A stretch of 64,000 nt of DNA from contig OX388312.1 of assembly GCA_947579605.1 (NCBI GenBank), forward strand, positions 23,273,313 to 23,337,312. Direction: 5' to 3'. The notes beneath the pieces were generated by a model. It searched no databases and was not told where the DNA came from. It saw only the letters and a program-made list of their open reading frames with translations. The position numbers and the translations under genes were made by a program. Below, piece by piece: positions 45,210-56,003 of this stretch. The first letter of the stretch is position 1, and every line of letters starts with the position of its first letter. Origin of the DNA: Athripsodes cinereus. Its lineage: Eukaryota; Arthropoda; Insecta; Trichoptera; Leptoceridae.

Positions 45210-45345
45210 GTTGAGTTGGCTTAAGTTGGTCTGTTCTTATGACCGCCCGTCCCGTAAGGAAAAGAAGAAGTACGGATAAATTGAAGTCCTTGACTCCTGA
45301 GATATCCGAGTTCGTAGAGGTTCTTTCAAAATAACTTGTATTGGC
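45210..45345 (-). repeat. Second copy of the 239-bp element's GC-richer half
   Basis: The segment from ggcttaagttggtctgttct to gtagaggttctttcaaaata matches the inversion of 19832-19955. In frame both copies share the TPEISE-VEVLS string. No target duplication was found. The A-rich end lies on the left here, as expected for the inverted orientation. Confidence 0.75.
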
Positions 45346-45914
45346 GCACAATCTTTTGAAATGTTGGAAGTTGTTTCCACCTGTGTTCCCAAGGAAAATA
45401 TCCAAAGGCCAATAATGAATGAGCGTATGAATTCACATCCTGATTATTTTCTAGTGAGTTCAGTGGTCCGGAAGAGAAATATTAATGGTATAATTATTAA
45501 GTTACTTCGAGTACTTATAAGTAAGTGAATTGTATTACAACCCAGGCTGTCAACGTTAATTTTATCATTTCGACTCTGATCCCAATCAATATATTATATT
45601 TTATGAATTTATGATGCGACGTGAAAACTAATCAAACCCAAGACGTACCCAACCACTATCTTAGCATATTAGATTACGCAGTAGTGTAAATGAAGCAAAT
45701 AAATAAAATGTATCTACTACCACTTTATATTGCCATATAATTAAATCCAACAAAAGAGAAATTTTCATACAGTATAAATTCTGTCAATCATTTAATATGT
45801 AAACCTGATTATAATTAAAGATCCTTTACTTACTATCAAGTACGTAGAGTCTTACCTCTGTAATTAAAATTATGACAGATAATATCTGAATTAAATAATT
45901 TATCTTATAAAATT
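45346..45914. other. No feature seen
   Basis: AT-rich. Confidence 0.4.
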
Positions 45915-45923
45915 TATCTTATA

Positions 45924-46177
45924 TCCCGTGGAGCAGCCGGTAAAGAATTGGTCTCCCACTCTTCTGCGTAAGTTTTCGAGTGTCCTGTAAAAGGCAGGTG
46001 TTCGAAAAAATTAAGACATTTTACTTCTTAAATTCAGCGATGAGACTTGCCACCCATCCTGAATGTCTTGATTTTATATTGGCACGAAGAGGACAGTTTG
46101 CATGTTTCTTACATGCGGCTGATCTGCTGGCTACCCCACTTGTGGGATATGCCGTGATGGTATAGTAGTAGTAGTAG
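45924..46177 (+). mobile_element. SINE-1, complete copy (254 bp, 9-bp target duplication)
   Basis: This is the reference copy. The head (cccgtggagcagccggtaaa, then gtaagttttcgagtgtcctg) has an A-box-like gagcagccggt and a B-box-like gttttcgagtgtcc, so it is probably tRNA-derived and would use RNA polymerase III. The body contains aggcaggtgttcg, ttcagcgatgagacttgcca, cctgaatgtcttg, aagaggacagtttgcatg and ctggctaccccacttgtggg. It ends ccgtgatggta and a (TAG)n tail. tatcttata flanks it (45915-45923 and 46178-46186). A 61-codon frame inside is not a gene. Confidence 0.9.
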
Positions 46178-46186
46178 TATCTTATA

Positions 46187-47314
46187 AAAAGGAAATTATC
46201 TGTGCTCTCGAAAGAAACGACAGTAAATTCTAATGTATTTTATTTCATGCGTAGGAACATGTGTGTTTATGATACACTTGCAAATACGACATAGTAAATA
46301 GAAATGCTGTTATTATTACAGAAAGAAAACTTCATTATATTTTCAAAAGAATTTTGTATTAAACAATCAAGGAAATTCTCGAGAATCTGCTTCTAAACCT
46401 ACTTACACATGAATTCATATTATCGTATATATTCTCAGCGTCGCGTCTCAAAACATCATTGCTCAGTCCATATTTTTTTATTTTAGTCAATGTGTAACAT
46501 AATTAATTACTTTGTTGATTATAATGTCTACTAAAAAACCAAGATCCACACGTGTATGCTTTATTCATTTTCACAATTGATTATGCAAAGTATAAAAAAA
46601 TGTAAAACCCCATTAAATATTTAGCACATTACCACCTTCCAGATATAATACTTACTTGACTCGAATGTACCTATATTATTCCCAGTGGAATGGATGGTTG
46701 TAAATTAAGATTGAGTAATGCGTATCTATCATTCGTAAGTTAAGGCACCGCTACGCTTTAATTACGAACCTGACTTCAGATTCAGAATTATTTATACAAA
46801 ACAGTTTGCTCTAAAGCGACGACAACATCAGATATTGACGTTTATTTATTTACTTATTTAATCAGAAATTCCTACGCAGGTATCCAACTATTTGAAACAA
46901 ATTAAAGGAGGTTTATTATTATTATTGTTTGAAGATAAATAACAAGTTTTATTATTTACTAACTGACGAGAATGATGGTTTTATTGAAATCGATAAATAA
47001 CATTTTAATGTTAATGAAGAAAATCGTAGATTGTTTTCTCTTGTATATTTGCCAGAAATTTGGTTAATATTCGCCCGCTACTTTATCAAAGATATTTTAA
47101 TGCGGGCGATGAGTAACAAAGATCTCTGTTCTCATATAAATTATTAGAATAAGTTGGTCTTTTAGTAGGTTTGTTACGAGTTTATGCAAGAACGTTGCTC
47201 ATGACTTCCAGTTATAAACATGACACCCGTACTCATAAAAAAATTATGACACTAAAGACATTCAAAATTAGTGATAACTTTTATTGTTAAATTAAAGTGA
47301 AACGTTTTGATTTT
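46187..47314. other. No feature seen
   Basis: AT-rich. Confidence 0.4.
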
Positions 47315-47400
47315 TATGACCACCTGCCTTTTGCTGTACGCTTGAAAACTTACGGATAAGAGTGGGACACCAATTCTTTGCCGGTTGCTTCAAGGAACAA
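47315..47400 (-). mobile_element. SINE-1 head fragment
   Basis: Minus-strand copy of the tRNA-like head only: cacctgccttttgctgtacg, cttgaaaacttacggataag and ttctttgccggttgcttc. The body is missing. Confidence 0.75.
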
Positions 47401-47533
47401 TAACTGTACTGAGGTTATTGACGAAAATCGTTACATATGACATTTTAATATGTTATTTCTGATACACCAGACATACAAAGTACTTTATATACAGCATTCT
47501 CCGCAAAAGCATAGGTAGGTACCTACATACAAA
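47401..47533. other. No feature seen
   Basis: Short spacer before the tandem array. Confidence 0.4.
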
Positions 47534-47969
47534 AATGTAATAACAATATCAGTTATAACAATACTAGAAGAAGACTACACAATTAAATAACGTTAGTCTA
47601 CGTATTAATTGTATATCTATAGGAATGTTATGGTTGACATTCAATGTAATAACAATATCAATTATAACAATACTAGAAGAAGACTACATAATTAAATTAC
47701 GTTAGTCTACGTATTAATGGTATATCTATAGGAATGTTATGGTTGACATTCAATGTAATACCAATATCAGTTATAACAATACTAGAAGAAGACTACACAA
47801 TTAAATTACGTTAGTCTACGTATTAATGGTATATCTATAGGAATGTTATGGTTGACATTCAATGTAATAACAATATCAGTTATAACAATACTAGAAGAAG
47901 ACTACACAATTAAATTACGTTAGTCTACGTATTAATGGTATATCTATAGGAATGTTATGGTTGACATTT
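47534..47969. repeat. Tandem array, four units of 109 bp
   Basis: Units start at 47534, 47643, 47752 and 47861 (aatgtaat-acaatatca). They differ by only a few substitutions, for example in aataacg versus aattacg and attaattg versus attaatgg. Each unit holds actagaagaagactac and gttagtctacgtattaat, giving a small inverted match around gtagtct/agactac. No spacers or open frame. The array is young, from the low divergence. Confidence 0.95.
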
Positions 47970-48114
47970 AATACGAATAACATGATAATAAATTGCATAA
48001 TACAAAGAAATTCTGTTTTATTTCAAAATGTATATACCTAGCCGTTTTTGAAAATAACCAGACTTTTACACCTCACGTGGTTGTATTTTTATCATCATTA
48101 CTTGGACGGGAGTG

Positions 48115-48545
48115 TAGAATTGAAAGACCTTGACTTCTCGAAAAATTAAAATTCAGAAATCATTTTGAGTGTCCCGTAAAAGGCAACTGCTTGAAATACC
48201 GAAGACACATTACATCTTAGATCTTCATTATGGCTTGATGCACATAATGATGATCTATTATTATTTTTGACGTTCATAATGATAAATACTGTTTTTATTA
48301 TTTTTTAAATTGTTTTGATTTATTGTGTTCAAGTTGTATTTATTTGGTATTGCCTTAGAACAGATCTTTGTCTAGTGGGGCAATATATTCCATAATTGAT
48401 CTTGTTGTTTATTTGTATTTACTGTTTTGGAATAAAAAATAAAGAAATCTTAAATTCAACGATGAGATTTGTCACCCATCCTGAAAATCTTAACTTTTTT
48501 TGGACACGCAGAGGACAGCTTGCATGTTTAATACATGCAGTTGGT
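48115..48545 (+). mobile_element. SINE-1 copy split by an insertion (48232-48440 approx.)
   Basis: The left part (gagtgtcccgtaaaaggcaa to acatcttag) and the right part (aaattcaacgatgagatttg to tacatgcagttggtt) are consecutive in SINE-1. About 210 bases ending aataaaaaataaag lie between them, with atctta at both edges as a possible short target duplication. The inserted piece looks like the 3' end of another retroelement. Confidence 0.65.
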
Positions 48546-48594
48546 TATAACATCAATCATTACTAAATGTCATAAAATGATCAGTTATTCAATT

Positions 48595-48660
48595 CAATGC
48601 GCAAAGGTCGAGTTAATCGTTAGATTGCGATATCTTCAACTAACCCAGTAGTTTATAAAT
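48595..48660 (-). mobile_element. LINE-E 3'-UTR fragment
   Basis: Inverted short copy: caaaggtcgagttaatcg and gatatcttcaactaaccc. Confidence 0.65.
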
Positions 48661-49145
48661 GATACTAAATTTTGATGAAATATTTTAATTCAATTCAATC
48701 TACAAATCAAGCTGCTTTTTCATCTTACTCAATAAATTTATGTTCTTAGAATACTTTAAAAATATCAACAATGGATGAGACACATTGAAGTAAGTACTTT
48801 CGTACATAATATATGTAGATAAGCAGCAATAAATATATGATACGTAATTCTGAGTATTATTTAATGTTACCGAGTCTGCATCATTCCCTGAGGCCTGCAA
48901 TTATTATGAAGTACTTTGGTTTTGTTGTTACCCATCTTTAAAATAAATAGTCTAACTTCGTAACAATCACAAAACCGCCAGTGAGAACTCAAGTAAATTC
49001 TGTTTAAAATGAGCCTTGTGTCTTGTTTATACATGCTAAGTACTTGCTGGATATTGAAACATTGAGTTGCTTCCTAGAAAATAAAAAATCGCACTTTACT
49101 CGATAGTCTTCAAAGAATTCATATCTGCTAAAAATATTCATTCAT
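48661..49145. other. No feature seen
   Basis: AT-rich. Confidence 0.4.
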
Positions 49146-49270
49146 TCGTTCATATCATATAAGCATTTCCCACGTCCAGCCAGCAGGCGAACTGCAAGTT
49201 ATAAACTTGCAAGTTATTCTCTTTATACCAATAAAAGTATAGACGTTCAGAAGGGGTGGCATACCTGGCA
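49146..49270 (-). mobile_element. SINE-1 copy, partial
   Basis: Minus-strand copy with catttcccacgtccagccag, aacttgcaagttattctctt, gacgttcagaaggggtggca. It lacks the head. Confidence 0.7.
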
Positions 49271-49740
49271 AAACTTATTATTTTGTTAATTGATTCACAG
49301 CTTTATGTTTATTTTTAATGTGAAATTTTAGCAAGAGTAATAGTGCAAATTAAACTTTTTGAATCACTTTTTAATTCTAAGTTTTCAAACACTGTCTACT
49401 TGCATAGGTATATGTAGATTTGATTTTATCGGTGTTAACAAGAGGTTTTTTTTTATAAAAGTAAAAATAAAAAAAAACATTGTATGTATTAACTATTTAT
49501 TTTTCAAAAGGCTGAGGCTTTTTAAAACAGCTCTATCTCTTACAAACAAAGTACAAGACTCTTAGAAACAATTTCTAAGAGCGTCATTGAAGATGGACTT
49601 CTTCCGAAAGGCCTCTGCCATTAAATTTGACAAAATTAATAGGGAAAATAAATAGTGTTCATTCAGTTTTTTTCTATTTATATCTATTTATATTATTTGA
49701 TAATCAATTATAAATAGAGTGGTAGAATTACGGAAGAAGT
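49271..49740. other. No gene; small hairpin at about 49553-49581
   Basis: AT-rich. gactcttagaaa and tttctaagagc form a short stem around caa. No other feature. Confidence 0.4.
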
Positions 49741-49747
49741 AACTGTT

Positions 49748-50026
49748 CTCCGTAATACAGGAGAGACGATGGTCCTGGCTGGGACATAATTTGAGAATGC
49801 CTAATGATAGTTGGCCAAGAAGAGCACTGTTCTTCCGTCCGCAGGGGTTTCGTCGGCCCGAGCGTCCCTCTTTCACAATACACCGTTCCTATGACAACGA
49901 TATCAGAGCGCAAGGAATGTCGTGGAAAGAGGTGACGCAATTGGCATAGAGACGCTTTGAATGGAGGAGGCTGGTTTCTGCCCTGTGCTCCCGAGAGGAG
50001 CGTTGAGGGCGATGATGATAATGATG
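49748..50026 (+). mobile_element. LINE-C 3' end with 7-bp target duplication
   Basis: It is very similar to 27395-27660, with the same WSWLGH-, RPSFT and RRLVSALCSREER segments (one in-frame stop), and a (GAT)n-type tail with one interruption. aactgtt occurs on both sides (49741-49747 and 50027-50033), so this is a short, separately inserted copy. Confidence 0.85.
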
Positions 50027-50033
50027 AACTGTT

Positions 50034-50759
50034 TACTGAAATTTGTTTACGAGTGCTAATAAATACGCACGGGATAAGCCTATTACATATATGAATAAAA
50101 AGTTATAGAATAAAAGCGATGATGACACACAATAATACAAGAAAACAATAATTCATATCATCAAGAGAATAGTGAACAATAACAATAACCAATATTCATT
50201 CCCACTTACCACGTGTATCGTGTTTGCTGTTTACCCGTGAATAAAAGCGAGATTACCAAGTTCATACACCAAGTGATAAACTCGTGTAAGCTATGTATTG
50301 AAAAGGAACAGTAACGCTGCGTACAAAATTTATTTAGATACAATATACCTACATAGTAGGGATGTGACGTAATAATATATGACTATCGAGAAAATAAATC
50401 AACGTGTTTATTATGAACAGGTGATGGAAATCTGGTTGAGTGTTTGAATCACACACAGTAAGTAGATGTTGTTGTTACACGCTTTGGTGAAATTGCACAT
50501 CGTGAAAATAATCAATGTTCGAAGAGATGAAAAGATACATTTTATATTAAGTGGAAAATTTTCAGCATCGACGGAATACAATTTTGAAGAAAATTAAATA
50601 TTGTGATAACAGAAATTTTCTATCACAGTTTTTGATTTTGAATATCATCCTCTGTTACACATTGTATTTTATAACGATTTGGTATTCAAACTGAGGTAAA
50701 CCTATCTTCATTTATAATTTTGAAAAGTTAATTAACAAATATATAAACACACGTACCTA
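50034..50759. other. No feature seen
   Basis: AT-rich. Confidence 0.4.
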
Positions 50760-50935
50760 CTGAGCCCAATAGAGCCGGTAAGTCTAACTTCTATGAGAGG
50801 GCCTTTGGTGTTGTTGGACCGATTATGTGGAATCGCCTACCGGTGCCATTGAGAGATAATCAGGCTGTCACTAGCTTCAGAAGCAAATTAAAAACTGAAC
50901 TCTTCATTGGCGTGTCAATCATAATTATTAAAAAG
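50760..50935 (+). mobile_element. LINE (CR1/Jockey-like) C-terminal fragment
   Basis: The plus strand reads FYERAFGVVGPIMWNRLPVP, then DNQAVTSFRSKLKTELF. This is the WN-LP...F+-LK block also seen at 29245 and 53380 in other families. It is a short relic without catalytic motifs. Confidence 0.75.
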
Positions 50936-51934
50936 ATTATTGATAATTTTTGGGTTTTCTGATTTTTAATAAAAATAATACAGAAATAGAAAAAATACAT
51001 AAATTATAGCTTCGTTAGTTACCAAATATTAAAATTATACAAGTATCTTTGATATTTTTATCATTTTGAAATGGTACCAATATAAAGTGGATAGTTACAG
51101 AAGACATTCTTATTTTGTAATTAACAAGTCATTACTTACTTATCCTTGTACAAACTTCTAAGAATAAAAAAATTTGTACGCTTTTTTTCTTCTATTCTAT
51201 TTTGTATGTTTCAAACTATGTTTTTGTGTGTTAGCGATAGCTGCTTGTGCGATATGCTAGTGAGAACAGATGAATGAGCGGAATGTGTGGTACTTAAATA
51301 ATTGACTTAACTGTGATACATGTTTGTGGATGACAGCTGAGTTATGAACGACTTTTTTTCTTTTTTTGTAAACCATATTAATTATAGTTGTTATCTGTTT
51401 TGTGCTTTTACCAATAAATAAAAAAATTATGCTTGAATAATAATTTGTGCGCAATTTCAAACTACGCATCAATGGTATCAAAAATATATCCCCGAAAATA
51501 CCTTATATCAAATATGCGTAGCAGATTCAGTAGTTATATACATACTACATATCTAAATTATTCTATTGTTGGTATCTATGTACATAAAATAATAATAATA
51601 ATAATATACATATAAAGTAAGTATAAAATATAGGCACAAAGTTACAGTCGAGCATTACGTTACACAATATAAATGAGATTTAAGATTAATTACAACTGTT
51701 GTGTGAAAGCTGTGTAGTAGTAGTAGTAGCTCTTCTCCAAGTCTTATTCTCTCTTCTCTCATCATACAGTAGTAGTAAGGAGTCATTATAATGTACTATC
51801 TACCAGAGATATAAGAATTATCCGGAATCCGGAATATCCGACCAGACCAATACTGCTTATTTGTCTGGATATAGTATTACTCCTTGATTAAAAAAAATAT
51901 TATGAAGTCAAAATTTCTGATCTGTATTCGGCAA
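50936..51934. other. No gene; (TAG)n trace near 51715
   Basis: AT-rich. A short tagtagtagtagtag run at 51715-51729 may be a SINE-1 tail without a recognisable body. Confidence 0.35.
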
Positions 51935-51988
51935 AAAAAAAATTGGTCTTCCACCCTTTTCTGTAAGTTTTCGAGTGTCCTGTTAAAG
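51935..51988 (+). mobile_element. SINE-1 head fragment
   Basis: attggtcttccaccctttt, ctgtaagttttcgagtgtcc and tgttaaagg match the SINE-1 head. The copy is cut off where the inverted LINE-B-like fragment begins. Confidence 0.7.
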
Positions 51989-51989
51989 G

Positions 51990-52285
51990 TTTCCCCCAAC
52001 TTTGGAGATCACCTCGGCGAACATGTTCCTGTCTTGCGCCGCTCGGAACATCTCCTTCATTCTTCAGATGCCGGTCCACTCCCTTATGTATCACAGCTAG
52101 GACATCTGTCTCCTATTAAGTCCTCAGTATCCCTCAATTTTACCCTTCAATTGGAAAATGTGGTATTTTTCCCCACTCATTACATGACCCAGATGTGAAA
52201 TCTTCCAAACCTTGATGGTTGACAACAGCTCCCTGTCAAATCTAGTTTGTTTCAGGATTTCGGTGTCGGTAACCGTGCCCTTGAG
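51990..52285 (-). mobile_element. RTE-like LINE C-terminal fragment (LINE-B relative)
   Basis: On the minus strand it reads TDTEILKQTRFDRELLSTIK, then HLGHVMSGEKYHIFQLKGKI, RRQMS, YIREWTGI and a FRAAQDRNMFAEVIS ending. This is the same block order as LINE-B but clearly a different subfamily. Several stops are present. Confidence 0.8.
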
Positions 52286-52939
52286 ACATTCTAGGGACTG
52301 TTAAGCGGCGTCAAAAATAAAATAAAATCATCCAAAATCATCATCATCATCTATCCAGGAAAATCTGAGCGTTCGGCGATTGAGCTACATTTCAAATGCT
52401 CCCAGTCTATAGGTACATACTATTCTAAAATTGTCGTTAAATAGATTTGCATTAATCAAATAAATACTTATATCAAAAATATACACCTATATTCACTGCT
52501 CGTTCTAAACTATAAAAATCACACTTATGGTATAGCTGGTTATTCGGTTTAAGATCTGGCCAAATACTCAAATATCCGATATCCGTTTAAATCACTATCT
52601 GTTACATTGTATGTATGTATGTACCAATAAGATGTACTTATTATCTTCCTTATATTCTCTAAGAGTACTCTTGCTGTTATTATTATTAATATTATTTATT
52701 ATGATTATGAAGATTCCAAAGACAATGTTGTTCGTCTTCTTACTGCTGTTGTTATTGTATTTTTCCTTTTATTTCGTAATAATATACAGACCTACATATG
52801 TAATGTCTACGCAATTAAGCGATGTTTAATAATATTTTAATCTGTTTATAAATAAGTACGTATGAATAGTCGGCATAGGTTTACTTGTTTAATAAGACAA
52901 ATCAAATTAGATTGTTTAAATAAATAAATATGTAAACAA
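52286..52939. other. No gene recognised
   Basis: AT-rich. The 72-codon frame at 52611-52829 is Leu-rich and could superficially suggest a membrane peptide, but composition alone explains it. Confidence 0.4.
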
Positions 52940-53575
52940 TAATAATAATAATAATAATAATAAACTTTATTGTGCAGAATATGATAACAGGAATTATATT
53001 ATACAACATGCATGAAAAAATCTGTACAATGGGCGAGTTTATCGCAGAGTTGCGATATCTTCCAACTAACCCAAATAAAATAAAATACATGAAAATGAAA
53101 TAAAATAAAATATATGAAAATGAAATAAAATGAAATAGATAGATATATGCAAACAAAATACTATACATATAATGTAGGTACATGAACACAAGCAAAAGCT
53201 AAAATATATGTGTAAAATAACGATAACAGGCTACATGTGAAAAAGAATACAACATTAGGGAGAAGGAGTAGAGCAAAAGAGGGTAGGGAAGAGGGTAAAG
53301 GGGTAGGGTTGCCCATTGTGTATAAAGAACACGAAGAAGGTGGCAAATTATAACCGAAAAAGGACTTTTGTGCACAGTTACAGCAGAAGACTACAATTTT
53401 TCACTTCCCTCTTAAAAGTATAAAAAGACGTACAAGTACGAATTTTTGGTGGAAGCTGGTTCCACAATCTAGCCCCATGGACGGTGAAGGAGTCTGTGTA
53501 GCAACCGGAATGATGTGGCGGTATTGCCAGAAGATTATTGGATGCTGATCGCAGTGGGAGACCGTAAACAACTAC
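52940..53575 (-). mobile_element. LINE-E (CR1/Jockey-like), C-terminus plus 3' UTR
   Basis: This is the longest LINE-E copy, on the minus strand. At 53560-53390 it reads a C-terminal LINE block with SFTVHGARLWNQLPPKIRT-like wording (frame broken in one place) and FYTFKREVKN. It is followed by a gap region, then the ggttagttggaagatatcgc block, a caataaagtttatt block and a (TAA)n tail at 52940-52965. This copy ties the 3'-UTR fragments at 4058, 32950, 38875, 40150 and 48595 to a coding family. Confidence 0.8.
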
Positions 53576-53597
53576 ATATTACAACAATTACTATAAT

Positions 53598-54016
53598 TTT
53601 CTGACACATTCCACAAGTGGGGTAGCCAGCAGACAAGCTAACTGTAATAAACAGGCAAGCTCTCCTCTCCGTGTAAACAAAAAATCTAGATATTCAGGAT
53701 GTTAGGTATATATATATATTTTTTAAATAAGTATATGACCGGCCAGGGCAAAGTGAAGAATGACCTTTTTCAAATTGTCCTGGGTCTGGGTGTTACATGT
53801 ATATGTGTGTAGTGCATTGTATATGTGTGTATCGTCGCGTTAGTACCCATAATACAAGATTCATCTTAGTTTGGGACTAGCTCGATCTGTGTGAATTGTC
53901 TATGTATGTTATGTTATGTAATGTCCTTACATTTTCGAACACCAGCTTAAAAAACATGACACTCGAAAATTAACGGAAAAATGTGGAAGAATAATAATTC
54001 TTTACCGGCTCCATAA
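53598..54016 (-). mobile_element. SINE-1 copy split by a LINE 3' end
   Basis: The left part (cattccacaagtggggtagc to atattcaggatg) and the right part (cattttcgaacaccagc to tctttaccggctcc) are adjacent in SINE-1. About 230 bases of another element lie between them. The copy includes the head on the right. The SINE was there before the inserted LINE end. Confidence 0.75.
53706..53935 (+). mobile_element. LINE 3'-UTR inserted in SINE-1
   Basis: It contains gggtctgggtgttacatgta, cgtcgcgttagtacccataa, agtttgggactagctcgatc and a (TATGT)n-like tail, in plus orientation. From memory this wording is common at the 3' end of a lepidopteran LINE, which is one reason for the organism guess. No coding part is present. 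Confidence 0.6.
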
Positions 54017-54842
54017 AATGAATGTATCTGATATAAAATGTTCAAACGAATGTTTATGACATTTTTCGACTTATCAGGTCATTTTCAATCATTGTTTGAG
54101 AGTGCAACACAATACACAATCAATTAATGTAGCCCATTTGTTTTCGTAATTTAATGAGAAAATCAACCGAAATTACATAGATTCAGAAGGGTTCGAATTC
54201 TTTTGTAGCCTTAATGATGTGATGTTGAATTGATAGGAAGAGTTTTGATATATTTGTCTACTCTAGCTTAGTAATATTACATTAAAACATTAGGGTGAAA
54301 GGTCGTAAAAAAATGTACAAAAATATATATGAGACGAAAGTCAAAAGGAAGTATTTATCCTACAATACAATCTTAAAGATGAAGAGAGAAAAGGAATATC
54401 TTCATACGAATTTTTTAAAATATTTTCAATATAATATGTATTGATCAATAGTTTCTTTTAAAAGGCAAAAATTGAATGCATATCCACGTCGTCATCTCGT
54501 TGTACCATGTTGTGCGCCGCGACGCCGACCGACGATAGGACATGGTAAACTTTATATAACACTTCAAACTTTCCAAGTTTCTCCCAACAGCAGTGTGGTA
54601 CTACACTACCCATATGTCACACTGGGTCAAACTTTGGACATGAGTTTTTGATTGCGATTTCAACATGATGGAAAAATACGACAATTCCAAGCGTGAAACA
54701 TGTTGGAAGTTTTCTTCTATTACTTCGAAAGTAATCAGAGTATGTATGTAATGAAGTATGTTATTTATTACTAGCTTTCAATCCAGCTTTAACTTAGGAA
54801 TAATTATTAAAATAAAACTTACCTATTATATAAAATATCTAA
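54017..54842. other. No gene; short CG-rich patch at 54515-54535
   Basis: AT-rich, with an isolated patch (gtgcgccgcgacgccgaccg). No frame supports a gene there. Confidence 0.4.
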
Positions 54843-55075
54843 GAACATCAGAGATGAAAACATTATGTGCTATTTCGGGCAAATCTCTCAGAGACAGAAT
54901 AAGAAATAATGAGATTAGAAACATATGTATTCAACACGGAGGACATCGTGAAACGGAGTAGGAAAAGGAAAGAATGTTACATATAGATTCAAAGTAAACA
55001 CCAATCGGTTCACTACCCCGAGTCAGACCACCAAATCGATGGGAATACAGCTGGTCTTCAGCATCACAAAAGGCA
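54843..55075 (+). mobile_element. RTE-like LINE C-terminal fragment
   Basis: The frame near 54853 reads EMKTLCAISGKSLRDRIRNN, and after a frame break the segment at about 55000-55073 reads RVRPPNRWEYSWSSASQKAT. The RPP-RW...W-SASQ wording is a hallmark of the C-terminal tail of one RTE-like group. It is a decayed copy. Confidence 0.75.
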
Positions 55076-55861
55076 ACAACTTCATAACTAACAGATCGAT
55101 AATTTATAGCACGAAAAAGAAGAAGAGTAGGTATATATATATAAACGTAACTATAGTTTGAAAGATTGAGTTATAGGGGAAACAATTAAGGGTTGCTTAT
55201 TAATAAGATGGTTAAGTCGAGTGAGGGATGCAAAACACGGGCTTACGAAAAGCACACAATTAAATATGCCTCAATCTGCAATATAGAGGGATCGATTTGG
55301 TAAATAACAGAACTATTAGTTATACGCAATAGTGAAAGTAACTTGAATGGATATATGTAAAATATTATATTCACACAGTCATACAAACGAACAATAATCC
55401 GCAATTTTCAACTCCTGCAAAAGGTCCTTGAACTAACTTTTAGAATATTTTTTGTGTTTATATACATTAAATAATATAAAGAAATTATTGATGTTATGAT
55501 AACATTACATCCGTAGTTTACGATTCCCCCAATTTCTGATATAAAAATATTATGTCAAAAAAGTTTCGATATGATTAGACTTATAAAATAAATCTGAGTA
55601 ATTTTTGTTTATCCGTTTCAATGTCACTTTTTCAAATAATATTATTTTTTATTTTATTGAAGTCTAAAAAAGAGATAAAAAATAACGCATAAAAAAGTAT
55701 TAATTGTTATTTAGGACGAACGAAAAAATAAAATACTAAAATAGTCTAGGCATTGTAAGATCCCGAACTTCCAATCTAATAGATTATTCGACACATTGAG
55801 ATTATTAAAGTTTTTCTCGTTCTTTGATATAATATATATATTTTTTAAAGATGTAGGTATC
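55076..55861. other. No gene recognised
   Basis: AT-rich. A short frame at about 55150-55270 may continue the LINE relic, but I cannot support it. Confidence 0.35.
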
Positions 55862-55925
55862 TGGGTTTTGTTTCTTATAAACCCAAATACAATCTTATAC
55901 ACCTTTCACATTTCACCTTTCATTA
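55862..55925 (-). mobile_element. SINE-2 3' fragment
   Basis: Inverted SINE-2 tail: cttataaacccaaatacaat and cttatacacctttcac. The head is missing. Confidence 0.6.
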
Positions 55926-56003
55926 AAATGTATTATTCGAAATAAATCTACGTTGCCATGAAAAAAAAATGCGGTTCACCTAAAGTAAAGCCTTCTTTGT
56001 TAA

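Noticed and set aside
47534..47969. Possible CRISPR-like array
   Set aside because: The units are 109-bp head-to-tail repeats without unique spacers, in a eukaryotic-looking window without cas genes.
52611..52829. Leu-rich 72-codon frame as a small membrane protein
   Set aside because: Composition follows local TTA/TTG/CTT-rich DNA; there is no start context, homologue or neighbouring gene to support it.
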